Origin: Argyresthia goedartella
Taxonomy: Eukaryota; Arthropoda; Insecta; Lepidoptera; Argyresthiidae
NCBI GenBank assembly: GCA_949825045.1
Contig: OX463810.1
Coordinates: 37,396,201-37,460,200, forward strand
Length of the DNA stretch: 64,000 nt
Reading direction: 5' to 3'
The notes beneath the pieces are model-generated. The model was not told the origin of the DNA. It made no database searches and saw only the letters and a program-made list of their open reading frames with translations. The position numbers and the translations under genes are program-made. This document shows, in pieces, positions 22,113 to 31,196 of the stretch; positions within the stretch are counted from its first letter, which is position 1; each line of letters opens with the position of its first letter.

Positions 22113-22598
22113 ATGGTGATGCAAAAATCAAAAACAAATCAAAAAAAATGTATTAATAAAAATGACAAAAATAATATCAAAAAAGGCACTGGAATGAAAA
22201 AAACTTTTAAAAATATAGTTTCAATTACAAAAAAGCATATAAAAAAATTTAAACCTCAATGCAAAAAGGCAGCTATCGAACTCGCCATGGCTGTTGTTAA
22301 AGAATTGGGTTCAGATTCAGATGAGTCTGTGATTACCCCGCGTGTGATACCTATCCCAAAAGTTGGAGGATTCTTGCCATTGATACCGATATTTGCTGGA
22401 CTGTCTGCTGCTGGTGGTTTGGCTGGAGGGGCAGCTGGCATTGCTAAAGCAGTTAATGCTATTAAATGCGCTAAGGAACGCTTGAAAGAATTAAAACGAC
22501 ATAACAAGAAAATGGAAACACTGTGTATAGGAAAAGGATTATGTCTCAAAGAGCGTGGTGATGGTTTGGGAATTTATGTAAATAATAAAAAAAACTAA
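22113..22598 (+). CDS. Polinton pX-like minor virion protein
   Basis: 161 codons. Strongly basic N-terminus, then the conserved segment RVIPIPKVGGFLPLIPIFAG followed by LSAAGGLAGGAAGIAKAVNA, and a C-terminal RHNKKMETLCIGKGLCLK. This layout matches the small Gly-rich protein common in insect Polintons and compared with adenovirus core protein pX/pVI. A membrane-active or DNA-core role is inferred. The gene ends in the bases A_AAA_AAC followed at once by TAA. Confidence 0.8.
   Translation: MVMQKSKTNQKKCINKNDKNNIKKGTGMKKTFKNIVSITKKHIKKFKPQCKKAAIELAMAVVKELGSDSDESVITPRVIPIPKVGGFLPLIPIFAGLSAAGGLAGGAAGIAKAVNAIKCAKERLKELKRHNKKMETLCIGKGLCLKERGDGLGIYVNNKKN
22589..22595 (+). promoter_or_regulatory. Candidate -1 ribosomal frameshift site (A_AAA_AAC)
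   Basis: The heptamer AAAAAAC is placed exactly in the phase of the pX-like frame (codons AAA AAC end at 22595, stop TAA at 22596). Slipping back one base enters the protease frame, which has been open only since 22589. No strong downstream stem-loop is obvious by eye. Confidence 0.5.
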
Positions 22599-22966
22599 AT
22601 CATAGGCTACCCAAGAGAGCGCTTACTAATATAGATTTACTTAAATATGGTCAAAACATTCCATTTTTCAGAGGAGTGTTTATGAGGGATGATTTACCTC
22701 AGCATCCATTAAAAAAGGAATGTGCTATTATGAATCTTGACAATTCTGAGAATGCTGGAACTCATTGGGTAGCCTATGCAAAATTAGATAATTATGTAGA
22801 GTATTATGATAGTTATGGTAATTTAAAGCCACCAGAAGAATTAATCAAATACATAGGACCAAATATATTTTATAATTATGATAACGATCAGAAACGTAAC
22901 ACATACAAATGTGGTCATTTATGTTTAAAGTTTTTAAATGCCTTTTGGGATCTAAATAAATACTGA
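22589..22966 (+). CDS. Polinton cysteine protease (adenain-like)
   Basis: Ulp1/adenain-type protease that would cut virion precursors. The catalytic pattern is visible: His in THWVAY, Asp in YYDSYG and Cys in KCGHLCLKF. The conserved N-terminal part RALTNIDLLKYG and IPFFRGVFMRDDLP lies upstream of the first ATG (22682), and no ATG exists in this frame between the preceding stop (22586) and that part. So translation must begin elsewhere: by frameshift from the pX-like gene, by splicing, or at a non-AUG codon. The coordinates given start at the slippery site. Confidence 0.88.
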   Translation, partial: KKLNHRLPKRALTNIDLLKYGQNIPFFRGVFMRDDLPQHPLKKECAIMNLDNSENAGTHWVAYAKLDNYVEYYDSYGNLKPPEELIKYIGPNIFYNYDNDQKRNTYKCGHLCLKFLNAFWDLNKY

Positions 22967-22995
22967 GTACTTTACGTTTGAGTTCAGTTGTTGCA

Positions 22996-23682
22996 ATGTC
23001 TGTGACTCTAACAATCGTTGGTAATAAATCTATTCTCCAATCTGAATTTACATCTCCTTTGAGTTTAGATGGTAATTATGAGTGTGGTTTATTATTTTTT
23101 TCCACATTCAATTCAATTCCTAACATACATGAAAGCAATAACGTATTTGCATATGGGAATAATGATGTGATAAAAATTCCAAATGGCATTTATGATTTAT
23201 CTGCTTTAAATGAATATATAAAATCGAAAATGGAGAATTGTAACATTATGATTCATCCAAATAACAATACTTTAAAATGTTCTTTATTTTGCACTAAACC
23301 AATTGATTTTCGCGTGAAAAATAGTATCGGTGCAATGCTTGGATTCTCGAGTACGATTTTGGAAGCGAATAAATGGCATGATTCAACTCATCCAGTGAAC
23401 ATTATACCAGCGTCTGTGATACGAGTCGAATGTGATCTAATACAGGGCTCTTTTACAAATGGTTCACCTACACATATAATACATGAATTTGTGCTTAATA
23501 TTCCATCAGGATATCAAGTTATTGAAGTACCAAAAAACGTTATTTATTTCCCAATAAAAAATAAATACATTTCATCAGTAACATTAAAAATTTTGGATTT
23601 AGAGGGAAACCTAATTAATTTTAACAACGAAAAAATTCAACTGCGTCTTCATCTAAGGAAAAGAAATGATAGTCTTCAATGA
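22996..23682 (+). CDS. Polinton penton-like minor capsid protein
   Basis: 228 codons from the ATG at 22996. Single-jelly-roll vertex protein of Polintons. Diagnostic stretches: TSPLSLDGNYECGLLFFSTF near the start, IPNGIYDLSALNEYIKSK in the middle and IGAMLGFSS. It precedes the major capsid gene as in other elements. The last 17 bp overlap the next small gene. Intact. Confidence 0.88.
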   Translation: MSVTLTIVGNKSILQSEFTSPLSLDGNYECGLLFFSTFNSIPNIHESNNVFAYGNNDVIKIPNGIYDLSALNEYIKSKMENCNIMIHPNNNTLKCSLFCTKPIDFRVKNSIGAMLGFSSTILEANKWHDSTHPVNIIPASVIRVECDLIQGSFTNGSPTHIIHEFVLNIPSGYQVIEVPKNVIYFPIKNKYISSVTLKILDLEGNLINFNNEKIQLRLHLRKRNDSLQ

Positions 23683-23827
23683 TAATCATGATGTCTATAA
23701 AATAAACAAAAATAATAAATCTAAAGCCATTATCAAGAGCAACGTGAAACAAACCACACGTAAAAAGTTAAAAATAATTACAAAAAGTAATAAGGAATTT
23801 CTTCAAACTTTGGGGTTTAAAATATGA
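23666..23827 (+). CDS. Small basic Polinton protein before the major capsid gene
   Basis: 53 codons, rich in Lys and Asn, ending KEFLQTLGFKI. The start overlaps the penton-like gene by 17 bp and the stop overlaps the capsid start as ATGA (23824-23827). A short basic protein with a C-terminal LGF motif before the capsid gene is, from memory, common in insect Polintons. Function unknown. Confidence 0.6.
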   Translation: MIVFNDNHDVYKINKNNKSKAIIKSNVKQTTRKKLKIITKSNKEFLQTLGFKI

Positions 23828-25035
23828 GTATTCTAAAAATATCAGATTATCCGCAGTTCGATAATTCTATCGAAAGTTATGAAACGCATACCTACAATCC
23901 CTACAATAATAGCTTTAATGAAAATGATGAAATAAGAATACCAATTCATCAGCAAGATATCTACTTACTACCATCATCAAGTGCGATATACATCGAGGGA
24001 AAATTTTGTGTGCAGGCTCGAGATCTGGCTGGAGTTATCAAAAAAAAAAAAGTTAATCTAACTAATAATGCAATTTCCTTTCTATTTCAAGACATTAGAT
24101 ATGAAATGAATGGTGTAGAAATAGATCGTGTACGAAATGTTGGAATAACAACAACTATGAAATCTTTAGTATCTATGAGTAGTGGAGAAAATAAAGTAGC
24201 AGCTATATGGGGTTGGAACATAGACGGATTTCATGATCAAGATGGTAGTTTTTACGTCTTACTACCATTAAATAAATTATTAGGCTTTGCAGAAGATTAT
24301 AGAAAAATAATAATAAATTGTAAACATGAACTAATTCTCAATAGAACTAGTACAAGTTTAAATAGTGTAGTTACTGACAAAGATGACTCTGTTACAGTAA
24401 GTTTACAAAAAGTGCAATGGCGTATGCCTCATATCAAGGTATCTGACCAGCAAAAGCTTACTTTAATAAAACACTTAGAGAAAGACAAACCTATACAAAT
24501 CGCATACAGAAATTGGGATCTATATGAATATCCATTATTACCTAAATCTACCAAGCATACATGGTCTGTTAAAACAACTTCACAATTAGAGAAACCACGT
24601 TATGTTATATTTGGATTACAAACAAATAGAAAAAATAATAATGTTAAAGACAGTGCCATTTTCGATCATTGTAATTTGAAAAATGTTACTTTATTCTTAA
24701 ATTCTTACTATTATCCATACGATGCTCTTAATTTGAAATTTGATGAAAACAAGTACAATATATTATACGATATGTATGCTAGATTTCGTCAGTCGTTCTA
24801 TAATCTTCCTGTAGACCCGTTGATTGATCACCTAACATTTAAAACTAAAGCTCCGTTGTATGTAATTGATTGTTCACGGCAAAACGAAAATTTAAAAACA
24901 GGACCTGTTGATGTACGTTTAGAAATTGAATGTGAAAAGGATATTCCGGATAACACAAGCGCATATTGCTTAATAATAAACGATCATCTGGTAGAGTACA
25001 GACCTTTAAGTAATATAGTACGAAAAATATCATGA
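23824..25035 (+). CDS. Polinton major capsid protein (double jelly roll)
   Basis: 403 codons. Hexon-like capsid protein. N-terminus YNPYNNSFNENDEIRIPIHQ, then LPSSSAIYIEGKF, FLFQDIRYEMNGVEIDRVRN and FHDQDGSFYVLLPLNKLLGF, and near the C-terminus a conserved FRQSFYN. These are the standard marks of the family also known from C. elegans F54H12.2-like proteins. Length is near, slightly below, that of typical members. Intact, with ATGA overlaps at both ends. Confidence 0.92.
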   Translation: MSILKISDYPQFDNSIESYETHTYNPYNNSFNENDEIRIPIHQQDIYLLPSSSAIYIEGKFCVQARDLAGVIKKKKVNLTNNAISFLFQDIRYEMNGVEIDRVRNVGITTTMKSLVSMSSGENKVAAIWGWNIDGFHDQDGSFYVLLPLNKLLGFAEDYRKIIINCKHELILNRTSTSLNSVVTDKDDSVTVSLQKVQWRMPHIKVSDQQKLTLIKHLEKDKPIQIAYRNWDLYEYPLLPKSTKHTWSVKTTSQLEKPRYVIFGLQTNRKNNNVKDSAIFDHCNLKNVTLFLNSYYYPYDALNLKFDENKYNILYDMYARFRQSFYNLPVDPLIDHLTFKTKAPLYVIDCSRQNENLKTGPVDVRLEIECEKDIPDNTSAYCLIINDHLVEYRPLSNIVRKIS

Positions 25036-25514
25036 AATCATCAGCTATTGTAGATGTACAAGGATTCAGAAGAGAAAATAATGAATTTATTATTAAAGAA
25101 ATTGCTATCATTTGTGGTGATCAAGTTCAAGTTTTATTAATTCTTCCACCTTTTTCATTTCACCACCTTACATACACAGAAAAGATGCAAATCAGATGGA
25201 TAGAACGAAATAGAAAAATTTTCTGGAATGATGGCTTCATTACCTATGACAATTTTTTAATGAACACGCAGCCATTCTTGGTTGACAAAACAATTTATTG
25301 TAAAGGGGTAGAAAAAGCGACTTGGATTAAGAATATATTTAATCATGATGATGTTATAAATTTAGAATACGTTAAATGTCCTAGTTTGTTAAGTTTGCAT
25401 AAAGAATATAGATTTTGTAATGATATTTTAAATTGTATGTATCATCCTTCATTTTGTGCACTAAAAAATGTTACATGTTTAAAAAAATGGTGTACTTTTT
25501 TAAAAATAATATAA
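25032..25514 (+). CDS. Conserved Polinton-associated Cys/His protein
   Basis: 160 codons, starting inside the capsid stop (ATGA, 25032-25035). Contains LPPFSFHHLT, YCKGVEKATWIKNIF, VINLEYVKCPSL and a C-terminal HPSFCALKNVTCLKKW. The KGxxKxxWI and HxxxCAL patterns are shared by a family of insect and aphid transposon proteins whose fold I cannot name with certainty; a nuclease-like (DEDD) fold is one possibility. Confidence 0.7.
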   Translation: MKSSAIVDVQGFRRENNEFIIKEIAIICGDQVQVLLILPPFSFHHLTYTEKMQIRWIERNRKIFWNDGFITYDNFLMNTQPFLVDKTIYCKGVEKATWIKNIFNHDDVINLEYVKCPSLLSLHKEYRFCNDILNCMYHPSFCALKNVTCLKKWCTFLKII

Positions 25515-25630
25515 ACCATCGTTGAAATATCTTTTTTTTATTTTTCAAATACCTTATTTCCTTTTGTAATTTATAAGAAATATATACGCATAGCGTAGGC
25601 GGCGTACCCGTCCTATCAGATAAAAAAAAA
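25515..25630. other. 3' spacer between last Polinton gene and right TIR
   Basis: AT-rich with TTTTTTTATTTTTC and a short GC-rich word (GCGTAGGCGGCGTACCC). Likely the 3' untranslated part of the plus-strand gene block. Confidence 0.4.
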
Positions 25631-25841
25631 CAGTAAGATTCTGTAGCTCAGATCGTCATCAGTCAACATAAGCAATTGAAAAGAGCTGCAGTACGAATCA
25701 GACACACTTCAGAATAAACAGGTTGCCGTTTAAAACCTGCAGGGTAGGATAACATTGCGGGGTTTTGCAGCACAAACCGAGCGGAGCGAGCGAAGCGAGC
25801 GGCGCGAATTTGTGATGCAGAACCCCCAATGTTACCCTACT
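25631..25841 (-). repeat. Right terminal inverted repeat of the Polinton
   Basis: Reverse complement of the left terminus, ending CCCAATGTTACCCTACT immediately before TAGATC at 25842. Confidence 0.9.
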
Positions 25842-26118
25842 TAGATCGTTTATGGCTCCGCTCAAAACTCACTACAGTGAAGAGATCAGGATGTGGTTGC
25901 GCGGAAATAACAAACCGCTGACACAATATGACATTGTAGAACTATTTGGTATAGCATACCTAAAGTGCATGAATGGATCAATCGCTGCCAACGGATTCAG
26001 AGTTGGTGGCATATACCCACTGAACAGGCACGTGTTCTCAGAAGCTGACTATATCGCTGCTCGCAATGAAGGAAATGATGATAGAGGTGATGAATACGAC
26101 GAAACAAGTGATCCTATA

Positions 26119-26451
26119 CTTATGAATGCAGATCAAGGAGAACCATCAGTAACAGAGATGCTTGAAGAAGCAGGACCACTCAATGATGGTCAATCAGACA
26201 CGTCGACTCAACAAGACTCCTTGTCTGTACTGATGAATTCAGATCAAGGAGAACCATCAGTGGCAGACATGCTTGAAGAAGCAGGACTACTCAATGATGG
26301 TCAATCAGACACGTTGACTCAACCAGACTCCTTGTCTGTACTGATGAATGCAGATCAAGGAAAACCATCAGTGGCAGACATGCTTGAAGAAGCAGGACTA
26401 CTCAATGATGGTCAATCAGACACGTTGACTCAACCAGACTCGTTGCCTCAA
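26119..26451 (+). repeat. 111-bp coding minisatellite, 3 copies
   Basis: Units start at 26119, 26230 and 26341, each coding 37 residues of the form [19 protein letters not shown] with LNDGQSDT. They are in frame with the pogo-like transposase tail. Confidence 0.9.
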
Positions 26452-26514
26452 ACAGGTCTACTATACCAAGCAAGTCCTCCTTCTCTAAATAAATTAGTTA
26501 GAGGATTAGTTCTC

Positions 26515-26739
26515 TCATTATTAAATGATTGGCAAGCAGACACCTCGTCTCAAGCAGCACCACCGAACCAAGCTAGACCACCTCCCGCCTCATTATTAAA
26601 TGATTGCCAAGCAGACACCTCGTCTCAAGCAGCACCACCGAATCAAGCTAGACCACCTCCTGCCTCATTATTAAATGATTGCCAAGCAGACACCTCGTCT
26701 CAAGCAGCACCACCGAACCAAGCTAGACCACCTCCTGCT
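26515..26739 (+). repeat. 75-bp coding minisatellite, 3 copies
   Basis: Units start at 26515, 26590 and 26665, each coding 25 residues: [19 protein letters not shown] then ARPPPA. Nearly identical copies, so array change is recent. Confidence 0.9.
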
Positions 26740-26993
26740 CTGATATATGAAGTTCAGGAAAACTTGTTTCCTCAAGCAGGCCCGTCCATCTATATCCCAC
26801 ACGCATGTGTCACCTTATGATATTTCACCACTGCCAGCATTAACAAAACGCACGTCTAACAGAGGTCGTAAGCCAGCAAAATCGGCGATCATAACAAGTT
26901 CGCCTTATAAAAAAAATACTCGAGGAGGCTGAAAATAGAAAGTTAGATAAACAGAAAGCAATAGACATAAAAATGTTACAAACCCCTAAGGCT

Positions 26994-27236
26994 GAAAACA
27001 GAAAAGATAAAGGAAAGGGCAAAAAGTGCAAGAACCTGGAAAACCTTGAAAGACAAAAGACTAAACAAGAATTGGAAAACAGAAAAGATAAAGGAAATGG
27101 CAAAAAGAGCAAGAACCTGGAAAAACTGGAAAGACAAAAGATTAAACAAGAATATGAAAACAGAAAAGATAAAGGAAAGGGCAAAAAGGGCAAGAACATA
27201 AAAAAAGAAGAACATGAAACCTTTGAAAACAGAACA
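26994..27236 (+). repeat. 81-bp coding minisatellite, 3 copies
   Basis: Units start at 26994, 27075 and 27156, each coding 27 residues rich in Lys/Glu (ENRKDKGKGKK with KNLEKLERQK), a likely charged coiled coil. Confidence 0.85.
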
Positions 27237-28170
27237 AACAAAGGAAAAGAAAACCAAAAAACGAAAGAAATAAAGAAGATAAAGGCAGATAATTTGAAAA
27301 AGTAAAAGGAAAAAAGAGCAGGAAACAGGCACTCGCTGAAATAAATAATGATGACTCTGACAGCCTATCTTCAATTTCATACCTATAATAGTCGCAACTC
27401 GGATACGTCTGGAGAAATCGAAGATTCTTTTGGTGTAAAATGTGTAGTAGTGATGCAGTGTTTTTTCTGCAATGGTAAGTATAGCGAGGACAAGAGGGGG
27501 GAAACATGGGTGCAGTGTTTCATGTGTGACCTTTGGGTGCACTGTGAATGTTCTGGCTACGACACCGGCTCATACGTTTGTGATTATTGCAAATAAGTAA
27601 TAAAAAAACAAGTGAACTGATTAAACTAGTGTTTAGAATTATAATAAGAGAAGTTTAAAATAAAAGATTTGGTTTTGATGATTATTTCGGACTCCTCATT
27701 TTGCATAAGGTATCGTACAAATAAAATATAATTTTATATTAGTGAAGACAATTTGGAATATTCCGAATTTTAGAATGGTGAAGGTAAATGGGAATACCCA
27801 GTTCGTATAGTGCAGGAAATTTGGAATACCCAACAATAAGCAGGCAATGATTTGAGTTCATTTGTTTACATTATAAGATTTAGTTTTCAATAACTTATAT
27901 TTTCTTCTAAGATAGTTTATTATCATGCCTCACATTTTTTAGCTAAGCATGGTTAATACAATTTGGAATACCACTATACCAAAATACCTGCACCACATCT
28001 CTAGACAAGGTTTCAGCTATTTTGTGTTCTGCTTGAAATTTTACCTACTGATGATGTTCAATTGTTTTTGATATTTTCAACACCGATAAACAGGTCGTTT
28101 TACTACCTTATTAATGTTTTATCACGATTTTAGCCGTCATACAAAAGTTAGTAGAGCCAAAAAACAAAGT

Positions 28171-28197
28171 GGTATTCCAAATATGCTTCACTTCCTC
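28171..28197 (-). repeat. Right terminal inverted repeat of the pogo-like element
   Basis: GTATTCCAAATATGCTTCAC followed by TTCCTC, then TA at 28198-28199. It is the complement of the left repeat at 13061. Confidence 0.9.
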
Positions 28198-28700
28198 TAT
28201 GGGAGGCGTGGATCGGTTTGACCACAGGAGAACTATATATGCTGTAGGCAGGAAAAGCAGCAAATGGTGGCAACCACAGTGGTGGCAACGCATCTTCTAT
28301 TTTCTCATTGACGTAGCAATCACAAACGCATTCATACTATATTCCACCAACACGCGAAATCACAATACGATGACTCAAATGGAATTTCGAATCGTGTTGT
28401 CAAGACAATTAGTGGCTAACAACACATTCCGTCAAAGACCTTTTGTTTCTTTGCCGAAATTCGCTTCCAAGGGACCCAACTCTCTTGAAAGCGAAGCAAG
28501 TCAAAAGACACTGCGTGGTGTGCCTGAAGCAGTCCGCTATTCTGACCTTGGTTATCATTGGCCCGAAGAATTAAAAAAATTATAGAAGGTGTCGCCTATG
28601 CAGCACTAAAGAAAATAATAAACGATCTAAGGTGCAATGCAGCAGGTGTCAAGTACCTTTATGTTCCGTACCATGTTTCAAAAATTTGCATTACAATTAA
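28198..28700 (+). pseudogene. piggyBac-like transposase, 3' part, continuing from 13058
   Basis: Starts at the TA duplication and reads MGGVDRFDHRRTIYAVG, then KSSKWWQPQWWQRIFYFLID and LGYHWPEELKK, and ends with a Cys-rich finger (RRCRLCSTKE, KVQCSRC, LCSVPCF) by about 28700 in a shifted frame. MGGVDRFD supplies the third catalytic Asp region missing from the 11637-13058 part. Joining the two across one TA keeps the reading frame, so they are one interrupted gene. Confidence 0.88.
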
Positions 28701-28864
28701 ACCTAGACTTCAAATATTCTGATGCAGAAGACTGACGGTGGCAAGTATATTGCCACCATTAATAAAAAATATATAAAAAAATAGCTTATGTATAAGTAAA
28801 TACATGTATATTAACACATAGTAGTTTTATTCCAAAATCCTTATCCATTTCCTGTACCAGTCAA

Positions 28865-28872
28865 GGGGTTAA
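28865..28872. repeat. Probable right end of the second piggyBac-like element (GGGG-TTAA)
   Basis: GGGGTTAA follows the transposase end by about 165 bp, matching the ...GGG|TTAA terminus of piggyBac elements. I found no matching left TTAACCC end, so this is tentative. Confidence 0.4.
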
Positions 28873-31196
28873 CACTAGCGTCGACCTTGGCTAAATGAGA
28901 GGGAGGGAAATATTGAAATAATGAACACGAATGAGAGGCACTGCCAAGGTACAGCGCTAGAGTTTCGTGCCGCTACTATTGTTTTTAGTAAATCGATCAT
29001 AAAATTGAGAGAAATCTTAATTTTAAACTTGTCCCAGCAAGTTTCAAATCTGTATTCCAGTTTTTGTTACCTATTTTAAAGTTCAAACGTGGAAGAACTA
29101 CCATTTATCTGATGATTATTATCTGATGATGATTAGGACAACACTGAAGAGTGTCATTCAACGCCCCCCATTTTAAATTTCGGTACCTCGCCGTTCCCAA
29201 CGAAGATATGAAGAAAGGTTTCCAGTTGGTTTCCGCAAGACTTCCAATTTTGTAACCGCTTTATTTCTATCATTTAAGTTAATTAATAACTACTCACACC
29301 GTAGTTAGTTGCCAAGGCGTGAGTTGTATTTATCATATTTTGAAAAGCTGTCGACGTAATTAGTAACAGTCTTTTTTTTTACCTACTTTGGCGTGGTAAC
29401 GTATGGCCCGGAAAAAATAGTAACAAAAACTGCATTATAAAGGTGCGTTTTCATTCCGCAACTCAAGAAATTGCGGCTAACTCCGGTAGAAAAGATGAGG
29501 AGAGATCAAGAGAAGCTGAAAGAAGACCCGGAAGTTAGAATGAATAATAAAAATAAATTTGGAAAATATTATAAAAAAACGGAAAAGACAGCACATGAGA
29601 AACTAAGGAAAGAAAACAATGGAGAGAAGATAATTATTTGATTTATTTAATGTTGGTAATGTTACATAAGTATGGTTGACATATACATTAAATGACGATT
29701 CTGAGCACTTTTAACATTTTATATTTCATTATTCAAAGGTTTCCTACTATTCGAGGGTATCTCACTTATTTCATTCTAAATGCAATTTTTTTCAGCTATT
29801 ACAGAAAAGATAAACAGATTTAGTGCTAGTGTACGGTCAGGTCTTTGTTGACTATTTTTGCGTTCATATAGACATGGCCTTTTATTTTCTTTTTTGTAAC
29901 TGTCCCAAGACTTTCCCCTTACATTTTTCCGTTTTATGTAGTTATTAATTAATATAAATCAATGTAACCTATAATGGTAACATAAGAATGCTGAACATTT
30001 TGATAAAAAGGAAGTATGTAATATTTATCAATATTCATTATTTTTCAAGACACAAACTCTAAGGTAAACTTTTGCCCGAAGGTAACAAAACAGAAATAAA
30101 AGCGCATAATTTAATAAGTATATTTAACTTTTATTGGTCTTTCTTGGCGATAATGATAAACATTGATACTAGAGATTTAAAAAAGGTACTAACTGGACAG
30201 AACCATCAATGCTTTCAAAGTTTTTTTTACCTAAGTAAGGAGTAACAAAATTGGATCACAATATTTTGTGTTTTTATAATAAATTATCTATCTCTTTTTG
30301 TGAGGTAACTATTTAAAGATATGGTTTTTTGTTAAGCTGAAATAAAGATAATTATTATTATTAATCTCCCTTCAAAATTTTCACATAAATACTAAAAAAT
30401 TAGAGGACCTTGTGATAAATCAATCAATCCAATCATTGATATTTGAATTTTAGACTTTGAAAATGTGGAAAAAATAAGAAACGCTCAGTCAGATAACCGA
30501 CTGGTTTAATTGATCAGGTGTTGGAGTAAATGTTTGTTAGAACCATAATTACGTGTTTTTACTATGCACAATAAAAAAAATAAGTGAGTTGAAGCGAGAT
30601 GATGTTACTTATTTAGAGAGAGCAAACACGTTTTTTAGTCATTTTACTCTTCAAGTATACAGCAGCATCTCGACCAGCTAGTCGATAGGAAAAGGAAAGG
30701 GAGACAAAAAAACATAAGCCAATTAAGATCAAACACCATTTATTGAGTCTAAAAATAACACACAATAGGTAAGTCGTTGGTAAGTAGTCAATGCAGTCCT
30801 TGAAACATGCTAATACACATTTCAATCAAATAAGTTCTCAGCTCATTAACCTCAGTAAATGCAATTAATTTAGCAGACAGACAATTTTAATTATGATATA
30901 AATACATCATCACGAAAATTCACATAAATAAATATATCATATTCGGACAAAAATATAAAATTTTTAGCTCTGTCATTATTCAAAATAAAGAGGCGTTTGT
31001 CACTAGGAAAAATATTTTGGTAAATAAAATAATGACCAAAGTGCAATCTTAACACTAACTTATAAATATAGCTATTTATCTACAAATACTAAAAATACGA
31101 CAGAATCTGAAAGTTCAGGAAACTCTTTTTACAGTCCAAATAATTATAAATTATAAATTAATTTTTTGAGAAGGAAACCAAAAGGTTGTCTTTTGA
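28873..31196. other. Non-coding region downstream of the kinase gene
   Basis: No supported coding segment. AT-rich, with scattered short repeats only. On the minus strand an AATAAA at about 30739-30744 could be the poly(A) signal of the kinase transcript, giving a 3' UTR of about 450 bp. Confidence 0.4.

Larger units (their letters stand above)
14618..25841 (+). mobile_element. Polinton/Maverick element (adintovirus-like), 11,224 bp
   Basis: Starts AGTAGGGTAACATTGGGGG and ends with its complement, inside the 6-bp direct duplication TAGATC (14612-14617 and 25842-25847). Polintons insert with 6-bp duplications and AG-type termini. It carries packaging ATPase, integrase, cysteine protease, penton-like and major capsid genes in one orientation, plus one gene on the other strand. 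All capsid and integration genes appear intact, which suggests a recent insertion. A protein-primed DNA polymerase B, normally the largest Polinton gene, is not recognisable. Confidence 0.93.
25842..27595 (+). pseudogene. pogo-like transposase C-terminal part with PHD-like finger
   Basis: Continues from 14617 with RSFMAPLK, then [14 protein letters not shown] and [15 protein letters not shown], the standard C-terminal end of a DDE_1 (pogo/Tigger) transposase. A long tail follows, built from three coding minisatellites (see the repeat entries). Its frame shifts near 26790; the second frame holds [14 protein letters not shown] and KSAIITSSPYKK, usual for these proteins. After further frame changes it ends with a Cys4-His-Cys3-like finger (CFFCNGK, WVQCFMCDLWVHCEC, CDYC) at 27460-27595. 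Decayed but clearly one gene. Confidence 0.85.
13061..28197 (+). mobile_element. pogo/Tigger-like DNA transposon, carrying a nested Polinton
   Basis: Bounded by inverted repeats GAGGAAGTGAAGCATATTTGG and flanked by a TA dinucleotide on each side, the target duplication of the Tc1/mariner/pogo group. It interrupts the piggyBac-like gene. Its own transposase is recognisable from 14553 to 14617 and from 25842 to 27595, with the Polinton between. Subterminal TTTGGAATAC repeats occur near both ends (13077, 13434, 27817, 27961). Without the Polinton the element would be about 3.9 kb. Confidence 0.85.

Noticed and set aside
22682..22966. Protease starting at its first ATG (22682)
   Set aside because: This would drop the conserved N-terminal part (RALTNIDL to FRGVF), so it is unlikely to be the true start.
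26840..27542. Long Phe/Leu-rich minus-strand frames
   Set aside because: Antisense of the Lys/Glu-rich coding minisatellite; the hydrophobic look comes from reverse reading of AAA/GAA codons.
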